Shown: positions 42,885 to 50,815 of the stretch, in pieces
Layout of the letters: each line of letters begins with the position of its first letter
Numbering within the stretch: position 1 is the stretch's first letter
From: Streptomyces genisteinicus
GTDB lineage: Bacteria; Actinomycetota; Actinomycetes; Streptomycetales; Streptomycetaceae
NCBI RefSeq assembly: GCF_014489615.1
Contig: NZ_CP060825.1
Location: forward strand, 7,176,001 to 7,240,000
DNA length: 64,000 bases
Direction: 5' to 3'
Notes under the pieces: generated by a model
Told to the model about the DNA's origin: nothing
Seen by the model: the letters and a program-made list of their open reading frames with translations, nothing else
The model's database searches: none
Translations under genes and position numbers: made by a program

Positions 42885-44214
42885 CCGCACGGGCCCGCCG
42901 CTGCGGCGGGCGCTCACCTCCTTCACCGGCCCGCTCCGCTTCCTGCTGCTGAGTTCGTTCCTCATCCCGCTCGGCAGCTTCATGGTCCTGCCGTTCATGT
43001 CGGTCTTCCTGCACGAGCGCCTCGGCATGGGACTCGGCACGGTCGGCGTGGTCCTCGCCGCGGCATCCCTGGTGCAGTTCTCCGGGGGTGTCGTCGGGGG
43101 AGCGGTGGCGGAGCGCATCGGGCTGCGCAGGACGATGACCCTGGCCCTCGTCATCCGGACCGCGGGGTTCGTCGGACTGCTCGCCGCGCTGCGCTGGCCG
43201 CCGCTCGCCGTGGGGGCGCTGATCCTCACCTGCTGCGGCGCGGCGCTGTACCTGCCGGCGAACAAGGCGTACCTCGTGGACGGCGTCGACGAGGAACGGC
43301 GGCCGGTGTTCCTGTCGGCGGGCAACGCGGCGCTCAACGCGGGGATGGCCGTGGGCCCGCTGGTCGCCGGTCCGTTCGTCCTCTCCTCACCCGCCCCGCT
43401 GTTCCTCGCGGTCACCGCACTGTTCGCGGTGGTGACCCTGGGACACGCACGGCTGCCGGCGTCCTCCGGCGGGGACCGGCCCGCGGCCGACGGGCCCCGG
43501 CCCGGCATCCTCGACGGCATCGCCGTACTGCCCTTCGCCGCCAACGCGATCGCCTTCCACCTCTACTTCCACTTCCAGCACTATCTCGCCGTGTACGCGG
43601 TGGAACGGGCCTCCGCGTCGTTCTACAGCCTGGTGCTGCTGCTCTGCTTCCTGCTGGTCATCGTCGTGCAGCCGCCCGCCTCGGGCCTGATCCGGCGGAT
43701 GCCGTACCCCGTGGCCCTCGCCGTGGGGTTCGCGGGACTCGGGGCGGGGCTCGCGGTGCTCTCCCTCGGGACGCGGCCCGCGCTCCTGGCCGGCGGGGCG
43801 CTGATCACCCTCGGCGACATCGTGCTCTTCCTGAAGAACGACCTGGAGGCGCTGGCCCGCAGCCCGCGTTCCGACGCGGTCGTCTTCGGGCAGCAGCGGC
43901 TCGCCGCCGGTCTCGGGGCCTGCGCGAGCGGGCTGCTGGGCGGCCTGCTCTACGGGTACGCCGAACGGGGCGGTGACACCGGCCTGTTCTGGCTGCTGGC
44001 CGCCGCCCAGTGCCTCGTGCTGCCCCTGCTCCTGCTCCCCCTGCGCCGCACGGCGGGACCGGTGCCGCCCGCAGGCGCCGCGACCGGAGGCGAATGCGGC
44101 ACCGCGGCCGGCGCCGCCGATGCCCACGACACCACCGGTGCCGGCACCACCGGCGCCGGCGCAACCACCGATCCCGCCCGCCACCGACAGACAAAGGACC
44201 ACGATTCGCGATGA
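42877..44214 (+). CDS. MFS exporter of the riboswitch-controlled operon
   Basis: A 445-residue protein with 12 hydrophobic segments and the MFS A-motif-like GGAVAERIGLRRTM. A hydrophilic C-terminal tail of ~50 residues is Ala/Gly/Thr-rich (DTTGAGTTGAGATT). GTG start with GAGGAG upstream, overlapping the ATP-grasp gene by 8 bases. Co-expression with small-molecule biosynthesis genes indicates product efflux. Confidence 0.87.
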   Translation: MADRTGPPLRRALTSFTGPLRFLLLSSFLIPLGSFMVLPFMSVFLHERLGMGLGTVGVVLAAASLVQFSGGVVGGAVAERIGLRRTMTLALVIRTAGFVGLLAALRWPPLAVGALILTCCGAALYLPANKAYLVDGVDEERRPVFLSAGNAALNAGMAVGPLVAGPFVLSSPAPLFLAVTALFAVVTLGHARLPASSGGDRPAADGPRPGILDGIAVLPFAANAIAFHLYFHFQHYLAVYAVERASASFYSLVLLLCFLLVIVVQPPASGLIRRMPYPVALAVGFAGLGAGLAVLSLGTRPALLAGGALITLGDIVLFLKNDLEALARSPRSDAVVFGQQRLAAGLGACASGLLGGLLYGYAERGGDTGLFWLLAAAQCLVLPLLLLPLRRTAGPVPPAGAATGGECGTAAGAADAHDTTGAGTTGAGATTDPARHRQTKDHDSR

Positions 44215-44960
44215 CGGACACCGGCGGATTCCAGGACGACGACTTCTGGACCGAGTTCTACGACTTCCTCTTCTCCGAGCAGCGCTGGACCCAGGCCGAG
44301 GACCTGCTCGGCACCTCCCCGCTGCTCTCGATCCCCGCGGGCGCCCGCGTGCTCGACCTGTGCTGCGGACCCGGGGTGTTCACGATCCCGCTGGCCCTGC
44401 GCGGCGCCGACGTCACCGGGGTGGACCGCAGTCCGGTCCTCCTGGAGCGGGGCCGCAAGCGGGCCGCCGACACGGGCGCCGCGCCCCGGTTCGTGGAGGC
44501 GGACGTCCTGGACTACCGGCCCGACGGTCCCTACGACGTCGTGCTCAACATGTTCACCTCCTTCGGCTACTTCGAGGACCCGGCGGACAACGCCCGCGTC
44601 CTCGAGACCATGCACGACGCGCTGGCGCCCGGCGGCTCGCTCGTGCTCGACCTGGCGGGCAAGGAACTGCTCGCGCGCAGGGTCGAGCCCCCCAAGGTGG
44701 TACGGCGCGGCGAGGATCTGCTCGTGCAGACGGACACGGTGCTGGACGACTGGGCCCGGCTGCGGAGCGACTGGGTGCTGGTGCGGGGGGAGCGGGTGAC
44801 CCGGGCGAGCCTGGTGTGGTTCGTCTACAGCGCCGTCGAACTCCGCGCCATGCTGCGGGAGGCGGGATTCGGCGAGATCGAGGTGTACGGCGGCTTCGAC
44901 GGCCGCCCCTACGACCAGGACGCGGAGCGACTCGTGCTGCGGGCGGTCCGCACGGCGTGA
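44211..44960 (+). CDS. Class I SAM-dependent methyltransferase
   Basis: A 249-residue methyltransferase with motif I VLDLCCGPGVFTIPLA, acidic motif II VTGVDRS, motif VLNMFTSFGYF and a C-terminal substrate domain (VYSAVELRAMLREAGF). The N-terminal DFWTEFYDFLFSEQRW is found in small-molecule methyltransferases. Last gene of the operon, coupled by ATGA overlap; it probably N- or O-methylates the operon product. Confidence 0.88.
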   Translation: MTDTGGFQDDDFWTEFYDFLFSEQRWTQAEDLLGTSPLLSIPAGARVLDLCCGPGVFTIPLALRGADVTGVDRSPVLLERGRKRAADTGAAPRFVEADVLDYRPDGPYDVVLNMFTSFGYFEDPADNARVLETMHDALAPGGSLVLDLAGKELLARRVEPPKVVRRGEDLLVQTDTVLDDWARLRSDWVLVRGERVTRASLVWFVYSAVELRAMLREAGFGEIEVYGGFDGRPYDQDAERLVLRAVRTA

Positions 44961-44997
44961 ACGGCCGGGCACGCCCGGCCGGACCGGACACCGGAGG

Positions 44998-45096
44998 GCG
45001 TCACCGCACCCGGCGGAGCGACGACGCGTGACCGCACCCGGGGGAGTCCCGACGGCGTGACCGCACCTGGGGGAGTCCCGAGGGCGTGACCGTACC
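44998..45096. repeat. 29-bp tandem repeats (about 3.5 copies)
   Basis: Units beginning GCGTGACCGCACC recur at 45026, 45055 and 45084, with a diverged copy (GCGTCACCGCACC) at 44998. GGGGGAGTCCCGA inside each copy is a small inverted repeat. Confidence 0.85.
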
Positions 45097-45179
45097 CCGG
45101 CGCGGTCCGTTCCGACGGCGCCGGGGCGCACGGCCCGTGACGTGCGCCCTTTGCCCACCCTGCGGCAGACCATAGGATC

Positions 45180-45335
45180 AGCAGGTCATCACCGCGACGG
45201 GAGACAGGAAGCCGGTGCGAATCCGGCACGGTCCCGCCACTGTGACCGGGGAGCGGACCCCTTCATGTGCCACTGCGCCAGCGCGGGAAGGCCGGGGAAC
45301 GCCGATCCGGGAGTCAGGACACTGGCCTGTCGCGG
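45180..45335 (+). ncRNA. Cobalamin riboswitch (second copy)
   Basis: Textbook core GACAGGAAGCCGGTGCGAAT then CCGGCACGGTCCCGCCACTG (from 45202), with B12-box-like GAGTCAGGACACTGGCCTGT (45311-45330). Ends are approximate. CTCC at 45357-45360 can pair with GGAG of the ribosome-binding site (45364-45367), which suggests translational control of the downstream ABC importer. Confidence 0.95.
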
Positions 45336-45374
45336 GTCCGATCCGAGGAGCGCGGACTCCGCAGGAGGCTTCAC

Positions 45375-46415
45375 GTGTACGACGGCACGCCCCGTCCCTT
45401 CGCCCTGCCCACTTCCAGGTCCGGCCGCCGCGCCCTGCGCGCGGCCGGCGCCGCCGCGGCGCTGTCCGCGGTCCTGCTCACCGGCTGCGGGGGGCCGGAC
45501 CGCGCGGGGCAGGACAAGCCGGCGGCGACGGCCGCCGACGGCTTCCCCCTCACGGTGGAGAACTGCGGGGTCCGCACCACCTACGACGCGCCGCCCTCGC
45601 GGGTCGTCACCATTCACCAGCACCCGGCCGAACTGATGCTCTCGCTCGGACTCGGCGACCGCATGGTCGGCACCGCCTTCCCGGACTCCGCCGTCCTGCC
45701 CGAACTGCGCGAGAAGTTCGAGGCGATCCCCGAACTGGCCGCGAAGGAGCCCTCGTTCGAGACGATCCTCGACGCCGAGCCCGACTTCGTCTACGGCGGA
45801 TACGGCAGCGCCTTCGCCGAGAACGAGGGCCGCTCCCGCGAGGCGTTCGAGGACGCGGGGATCCACACCCACCTCAACCGCGAGTACTGCGGGAAGAAGC
45901 AGGTGTCCATGCAGGACACCTACGACGAGATCGGCGCCATCGGCGAGCTGTTCGGCGTGCAGGACCGCGCCGACGCCCTCGTCGCCGACCTCAGGAGCCG
46001 GGTGACGGCCGCGTCGAAGGCGGTGGACGGCGAGCGCGAGGTGTCCGTCTTCGTCTACGACAGCGGGGACAAGAGCGCCTTCACGGCGGGCGGCAAGAGC
46101 CTCGGCACCGAGGTCATCCGCCTCGCGGGCGGGCGGAACGTCTTCGCCGACCTCGACGACGTCTTCGGCGACGTCTCCTGGGAGCAGGTCGTCGCCCGCA
46201 AGCCCGAGGTCATCGCGATCTACGACTACGCCGGAGCCGGGAACGTCGAGCAGAAGAAGCGGTTCCTGCTCTCCCAGCCCGCGCTCGCGGACGTCCCCGC
46301 GGTGAAGAACGAGCGCTTCGTCGTCCTCCCGCTGACCGCCACCCTGGTCGGCGTGCGCGCGCCGTACGCCGTCGAGGACCTGGCACGGGGCCTGCACCCC
46401 AAGCGGTTCCCGTGA
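45375..46415 (+). CDS. ABC transporter substrate-binding lipoprotein (BtuF/FepB family)
   Basis: A 346-residue secreted lipoprotein with a Tat/Sec-type signal (SRSGRRALRAAGAAAALSAVL) and lipobox LLTGCGG. The mature part is a two-lobe helical-backbone binding protein with PSRVVTIHQHPAELMLSLGLGDRMVG. GTG start is placed by AGGAGG 6-7 bases upstream. Behind a cobalamin riboswitch, its ligand is most likely cobalamin, another corrinoid, or a cobalt chelate, although the family also takes Fe-siderophores. Confidence 0.9.
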   Translation: MYDGTPRPFALPTSRSGRRALRAAGAAAALSAVLLTGCGGPDRAGQDKPAATAADGFPLTVENCGVRTTYDAPPSRVVTIHQHPAELMLSLGLGDRMVGTAFPDSAVLPELREKFEAIPELAAKEPSFETILDAEPDFVYGGYGSAFAENEGRSREAFEDAGIHTHLNREYCGKKQVSMQDTYDEIGAIGELFGVQDRADALVADLRSRVTAASKAVDGEREVSVFVYDSGDKSAFTAGGKSLGTEVIRLAGGRNVFADLDDVFGDVSWEQVVARKPEVIAIYDYAGAGNVEQKKRFLLSQPALADVPAVKNERFVVLPLTATLVGVRAPYAVEDLARGLHPKRFP

Positions 46416-47524
46416 CCGCCCCCGCCGGACAGACCGCGGTGAAGGCGCCGCCCGCGCAGGCGGCCGGCGGCGACGGGAACCGGCGGATCGCCTTCGGGCC
46501 CGCCGTGCTCCTCCTCACCGTCCTGCTCCTCGCCTCGATGACCGCGGGCATGGCCATCGGCTCCGTGCGGGTCCCGGCCGGACAGGTGTGGGGCATCGTC
46601 CTCCACGCCCTGGGCCTGGACTGGCCGGACGCCACCTGGTCCGCGGCCCGCGAGACCATCGTGCTCGACGTCCGCGCGCCGCGGGTGCTGCTCGGCGCCG
46701 TCACCGGCGCGGGACTCGCCCTGATCGGCGCCGCGCTCCAGGCCCTCGTGCGCAACCCGCTCGCCGAGCCCTATCTGCTCGGCGTCTCCTCGGGAGCGTC
46801 GCTCGGCGCCGTCGCGGTGATCGTCTTCGGGGTGCAGGTGTTCGGGCACCTCTCCCTGTCGGCCGCAGCCTTCGCGGGCGCCCTGCTGACCCTGCTCCTC
46901 GTCTACACGACGGCCCGCAGCGGCGGCAGGATCACCACCACCCGGCTGGTGCTGTCGGGCGTGGCGTACGCCCTGGTGCTCACCGCGCTGATGAACCTGC
47001 TGCTGCTCACCAGCGACCGGGGCAACGAGGCGCGCGCCGTGCTCGCCTGGACCATGGGCGGTCTCGGCGGAGTGCGGTGGGGGACACTGTGGCTGCCGGC
47101 CACCGCGCTCCTGCTCGGCCTCGGCGTCCTGCTGCTCCAGGCACGCTCGCTGAACCTGCTGTCGGCGGGCGAGGAGGCGGCGACGACGATGGGCCTGGAC
47201 GTGGCCCGGTTCCGGGCACGCCTCTTCGTGCTGGTGTCGCTGCTGACCGGCGTCCTCGTCGCGGCCGCGGGCCCGATCGGCTTCGTCGGGCTGATGACGC
47301 CGCACATCGTGCGGCTCTTCGTGGGCGGCGACCACCGCAGGGTGCTGCCGGCGGCGGCGCTCGGCGGCGCCGTCTTCCTGCTCTGGGCCGACATCGCCGC
47401 CCGTACCGTGGCCGCGCCGGCGGAGCTGCCCGTCGGCGTGCTGACGGCGCTCACCGGCGGGCCGTTCTTCCTCTGGCTGATGCGCCGCCAGGCCCGCCGC
47501 ACCACGGACGGGGGCCCCGCGTGA
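46412..47524 (+). CDS. FecCD-family ABC permease
   Basis: A 370-residue inner-membrane permease with about ten helices and family motifs RAPRVLLGAVTGAGLALIGAALQALVRNPLAEPYLLGVSSGA (key RNPLA and G-x-S-S-G-A) and GPIGFVGLMTPHIVR, the loop that contacts the ATPase. A ~25-residue Pro/Ala-rich N-terminal extension precedes the first helix. GTGA overlaps with both neighbours. Confidence 0.95.
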   Translation: MTAPAGQTAVKAPPAQAAGGDGNRRIAFGPAVLLLTVLLLASMTAGMAIGSVRVPAGQVWGIVLHALGLDWPDATWSAARETIVLDVRAPRVLLGAVTGAGLALIGAALQALVRNPLAEPYLLGVSSGASLGAVAVIVFGVQVFGHLSLSAAAFAGALLTLLLVYTTARSGGRITTTRLVLSGVAYALVLTALMNLLLLTSDRGNEARAVLAWTMGGLGGVRWGTLWLPATALLLGLGVLLLQARSLNLLSAGEEAATTMGLDVARFRARLFVLVSLLTGVLVAAAGPIGFVGLMTPHIVRLFVGGDHRRVLPAAALGGAVFLLWADIAARTVAAPAELPVGVLTALTGGPFFLWLMRRQARRTTDGGPA

Positions 47525-48333
47525 AGGGCAGCGCACTGGCCGTCGAAGGCGTCACGCTCACCGCGGGGGCGCGGCGTCTGGCCGACGACGTGTCCCTCAC
47601 CGCGGGCCCGGGCGAGGTGGTCGGCGTGATCGGCCCCAACGGGAGCGGGAAGTCCAGCCTGCTGCGCTGCGTCTACCGCATCCTGCGCCCGGCCGCGGGG
47701 AGCGTACGGGTCGACGGCGCCGACACCTGGGAGCTTCCCGTGCGCCAGGTGGCACGGACCCTGGCCGCAATGGTGCAGGACGCCGCGACGGATGTGGACC
47801 TCGCGGTGCGCGAGGTGGTGGCCATGGGCCGGGCACCCCACAAGCGCCTCCTCGACGGGGACACCGCCGACGACCGCCGTCTGGTCGACACCTCCCTGGC
47901 CGATGCGGACGCCCTCCACCTCGCGGACCGGGCCTTCGACCGGCTCTCCGGCGGCGAGCGCCAGCGGGTCCTGGTGGCGCGCGCGCTGGCCCAGCAGCCC
48001 TCCCTGCTGGTCCTGGACGAACCCACGAACCATCTGGACATCCGGCACCAGCTGGAGATCCTGGGCCTGCTGCGCCGCCTGCCCGCCACCGTCCTGGTGG
48101 CACTGCACGACCTCAACCTCGCCGCGGCGTTCTGCGACCGTCTGTACGTGCTGCACGACGGCCGCGTCGTCACGTCGGGCCCGCCCGCCGGCGTGCTCAC
48201 CCCCGCACTGCTCCGCGAGGTCTACGGGGTGGAGGCGGAGGTCGCCGTCCACCCCCGCACCGGGGCGCCGCAGGTCACCTTCCTGCCCGGTGGCCTGCCC
48301 GCCGGGCAGGGATCGGATCAGCCGGCCTCGTGA
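47521..48333 (+). CDS. ABC transporter ATPase of the BtuD/FecE type
   Basis: A 270-residue ATPase with Walker A GPNGSGKSS, signature LSGGERQR, Walker B LLVLDEPTNHLD and switch His in ALHDLN. VVAMGRAPHK is typical of the iron/B12 group. It powers the permease encoded just upstream. Its 3' end overlaps the convergent ferric reductase-like gene by 16 bases. Confidence 0.96.
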   Translation: MKGSALAVEGVTLTAGARRLADDVSLTAGPGEVVGVIGPNGSGKSSLLRCVYRILRPAAGSVRVDGADTWELPVRQVARTLAAMVQDAATDVDLAVREVVAMGRAPHKRLLDGDTADDRRLVDTSLADADALHLADRAFDRLSGGERQRVLVARALAQQPSLLVLDEPTNHLDIRHQLEILGLLRRLPATVLVALHDLNLAAAFCDRLYVLHDGRVVTSGPPAGVLTPALLREVYGVEAEVAVHPRTGAPQVTFLPGGLPAGQGSDQPAS

Positions 48334-49298
48334 GCGTGGGGCGTCGCGGCCGGCGGCTCCGCCGGCCGCGGCCGGCCCCCGTCGCGGCCCGACACCGTGA
48401 CCACCAGGATGCCGACGACGACGGCGAGGACGACGGCCCGGCCCGCGGCACGCAGGACCCAGCCGGCTGCCCGCCGCCCCCCGCGAGGGCTCCCGAGCCG
48501 CTCCGACCGCCGGGCCGGCCGCAGCAGCCGGACCAGGAGCAGCCCGGCCACGGGCAGTTGCAGCAGCCACAGGACCGTGCGGGGCCAGTCCCCGTACCAG
48601 ACGTTGGTGCCGTACAGCAGGGTGTGCCAGACGCTGAGGACGTAGACGACGATCACGAACCGGTGCAGGCGGCGCCAGGTGTTGGCGCCGATGCGGTGCC
48701 GGACGTAGAAGAGGAGCCCGAGGGGTACGGCGAGGTAGAGGGCGGCCTGTCCGATGGGGATGGCAAGCCGGCCGGTGCCGGAGTCGTACCAGCCGGGGAC
48801 GAAGCTGTCCGCGAATCCGGCCCAGATGCGTGCGGCCCACCCCAGCGCGGCCTCGTAGCGGACGAGTTCGGCCATGAACATCAGCGCGTGCGCCGCCATC
48901 AGGGCCATGGTGGTCAGGCTGGTGGTGCGGTGCCAGCGCTCCAGGGTGGCGCGGGACACCGGCAGCCGGCCGGCGCCCGGTCCGGACACGACGAGCCCGA
49001 GCATGACCGTCCCCCAGGCCCAGAGCAGCGCCGACCAGCCGAACGCCTGGCTGAGCAGGTACATCCAGTACGTGGCCGGGTCGTCCATGAAGGGCATCAC
49101 CGCGACGGTGTCGCCCTCGCCCGCTCCCATCCGGAGGTACAGGAAGAGGAACACCGCTCCGGTGACGACGACGGCGGCCGCCGCGTCGGGCAGCGCGGCC
49201 CGCAGGTCGCCGCGGAGGGTGACGCGCCCTCCGGACCGGTCGCCGGGCCCGGTCGCCGTACCGGACCCGTCGGTCCGCGGCGTCACCTCGTGCTGCAT
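48318..49298 (-). CDS. Ferric reductase-like transmembrane protein
   Basis: A 326-residue membrane protein with six to seven helices. His residues in LTTMALMAAHALMF and RLHRFVIVVYVLSVWHTLLYG could bind two haems as in ferric reductase/YedZ-like domains. There is no visible FAD/NAD domain, so electrons must come from another protein. It ends with a single-helix C-terminal tail and a His-containing terminus (ATPHAHEAG). Its location beside a cobalamin/metal importer and the siderophore locus suggests a metal reduction role. Confidence 0.78.
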   Translation of the reverse strand: MQHEVTPRTDGSGTATGPGDRSGGRVTLRGDLRAALPDAAAAVVVTGAVFLFLYLRMGAGEGDTVAVMPFMDDPATYWMYLLSQAFGWSALLWAWGTVMLGLVVSGPGAGRLPVSRATLERWHRTTSLTTMALMAAHALMFMAELVRYEAALGWAARIWAGFADSFVPGWYDSGTGRLAIPIGQAALYLAVPLGLLFYVRHRIGANTWRRLHRFVIVVYVLSVWHTLLYGTNVWYGDWPRTVLWLLQLPVAGLLLVRLLRPARRSERLGSPRGGRRAAGWVLRAAGRAVVLAVVVGILVVTVSGRDGGRPRPAEPPAATPHAHEAG

Positions 49299-49480
49299 CC
49301 ACCGGCCTCCCGCGTCAGCACGCTCGTGTGTGCCCAGGAACTCCAGTGTGACGCAGGTGACATGTGGTGCAGAGGCCCGATCCGGTCAGAACGGCGGTCC
49401 GCCTCCGCCCGGTGGCCGGAATCCGACGCCGGCCGTCCGGGACCGGACGCGGCGCAGGCGCACGCCCCCGGGCCGGCCGC

Positions 49481-50158
49481 TCACCCCCGCGGCGGGGCCT
49501 CGCCCGCGCCGCCGCGCGCCGCGGCCAGCGCGGCTCTGACCTCCCGCGTCACGCGGGCGGCGTCCTCCGGGTTGTTCACCACGTCCGTGCTGTTCATGTC
49601 CACGACCAGCACCTCGCCGGCCGAGTAGTGCAGGCGCACCCAGTCGTCGTAGCCGGACCACAGCGTCCGGTAGTACTCCACGAGGCCCTCGTCCTGCTCG
49701 AAGTCGCGGCCGCGCAGTCCGATGCGGTGCAGCACCGTCGAGAAGTCCGCCGTGAGGTAGACCATGAGGTCCGGCGCCTTGCGGTAGGGCAGGCCGTCGA
49801 TCTCGCGCAGCATCTCGTCGAGCAGGCCCTCGTAGATCTGCATCTCGAGCGCGCTGATCCTGCCCAGGTCGTGGTTGACCCGGGCGAAGTACCAGTCCTC
49901 GTAGATGGACCGGTCGAGGACGCTGTCGGGCCGCTTGTACGCCTCCTTGATCGAGGCGAACCGGGTCCGCAGGAAGTGGAGCTGGAGCAGGAAGGGGTAG
50001 CGCTTGGCCTCGATCTCCTCGGGGCTCGCCGTGTAGAAGAGCGGCAGGATCGGATTGTCGTCCACGCTCTCGTAGAAGACGTCGCCGCCCAGCTCCTTGG
50101 CGAGCAGTTCGGCCACGCTCGTCTTCCCGATGCCGATCATGCCTCCGACGCAGATCAC
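49481..50158 (-). CDS. Deoxynucleoside kinase (dAK/dGK family)
   Basis: A 225-residue kinase with P-loop GGMIGIGKTS, catalytic LDRSIYEDWYF (the E/DRS motif) and the LID segment RIGLRGRDFEQDEG. It phosphorylates deoxyribonucleosides in the salvage pathway. GTG start with AAGGTGAGG upstream. Apparently separate from the siderophore operon. Confidence 0.88.
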   Translation of the reverse strand: MICVGGMIGIGKTSVAELLAKELGGDVFYESVDDNPILPLFYTASPEEIEAKRYPFLLQLHFLRTRFASIKEAYKRPDSVLDRSIYEDWYFARVNHDLGRISALEMQIYEGLLDEMLREIDGLPYRKAPDLMVYLTADFSTVLHRIGLRGRDFEQDEGLVEYYRTLWSGYDDWVRLHYSAGEVLVVDMNSTDVVNNPEDAARVTREVRAALAAARGGAGEAPPRG

Positions 50159-50490
50159 CGGCGCACCTCACCTTTCCTGATACCTCTGTTCGCGGGCGGG
50201 CGCGCCGGTGCTCGTGCACCACCGGTACCCGCAGGCGCTCCCGCACCGCCGGGGTGCGCGCCGACCGGCTCACGCGCCCCGCGGACCGCGAGACCCGCGC
50301 CGCGCGGCGCCGGGCCCCGGGAGGGATGCCTGCCGCGGCGGTGGGCCGGGCCGCACCGCGACGCTGCGGGGCGGCGAGCGGCCGCCCCCGCGGCCGTCCT
50401 GCATCCTAGAGGACGGCGTGCGCCGGGCCGCGACCCGGAGCGGGCCCGTGCACGCGGGGGCGCGGCGGTGTCCGGCCGGACCGGGGGCGC
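50159..50490 (-). other. 332-base intergenic region
   Basis: Lies between the kinase start and the MbtH stop. GC-rich with no gene or clear terminator; it presumably contains the kinase promoter. Confidence 0.5.
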
Positions 50491-50700
50491 TCAGCCCTGC
50501 CGGGCGACCAGACTGGCGGGGCGCAGATCGGTCCAGTGCTGCTCGACGTACGCGAGGCAGGCCTCACGCGTGTCCTCGCCGAAGACCGTGCGCCATCCGG
50601 CGGGGACCTCCGCGAAGGCGGGCCAGAGGGAGTGCTGGTTCTCCTCGTTGACCAGCACCAGGAAGCGTCCCTGCGTGTCCTCGAACGGGTTGGTCGTCAT
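50491..50700 (-). CDS. MbtH-like protein of the siderophore locus
   Basis: A 69-residue protein matching the family: NPFEDTQGRFLVLVNEENQHSLWP, VPAGW, HWTDLRPASLV. It most likely assists the siderophore NRPS, distinct from the copy at 21837-22052. Downstream of the ornithine hydroxylase on the same strand. Confidence 0.95.
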   Translation of the reverse strand: MTTNPFEDTQGRFLVLVNEENQHSLWPAFAEVPAGWRTVFGEDTREACLAYVEQHWTDLRPASLVARQG

Positions 50701-50815
50701 GAGTCTGCTGTTTCCTTCTCGGGTGCGGCGGGTGCGGGTGCGGGTGCGGAAGCCGAAGCGGACGCCGGTGCGGTGGGGCGTCGCGACCGCGTGGACGGCG
50801 GGACGGGAGCCGGGC

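Larger units (their letters stand above)
44961..45374 (+). other. 414-base leader with repeats and second riboswitch
   Basis: Contains the 29-bp tandem repeats (44998-45096), a short unassigned stretch likely to include the promoter, and the second cobalamin riboswitch (about 45180-45335), ending at the ribosome-binding site AGGAGG (45363-45368). Confidence 0.7.

Noticed and set aside
44998..45096. 29-bp repeats as a CRISPR array
   Set aside because: The repeats are directly adjacent without unique spacers, only about three copies exist, and no cas genes are present.
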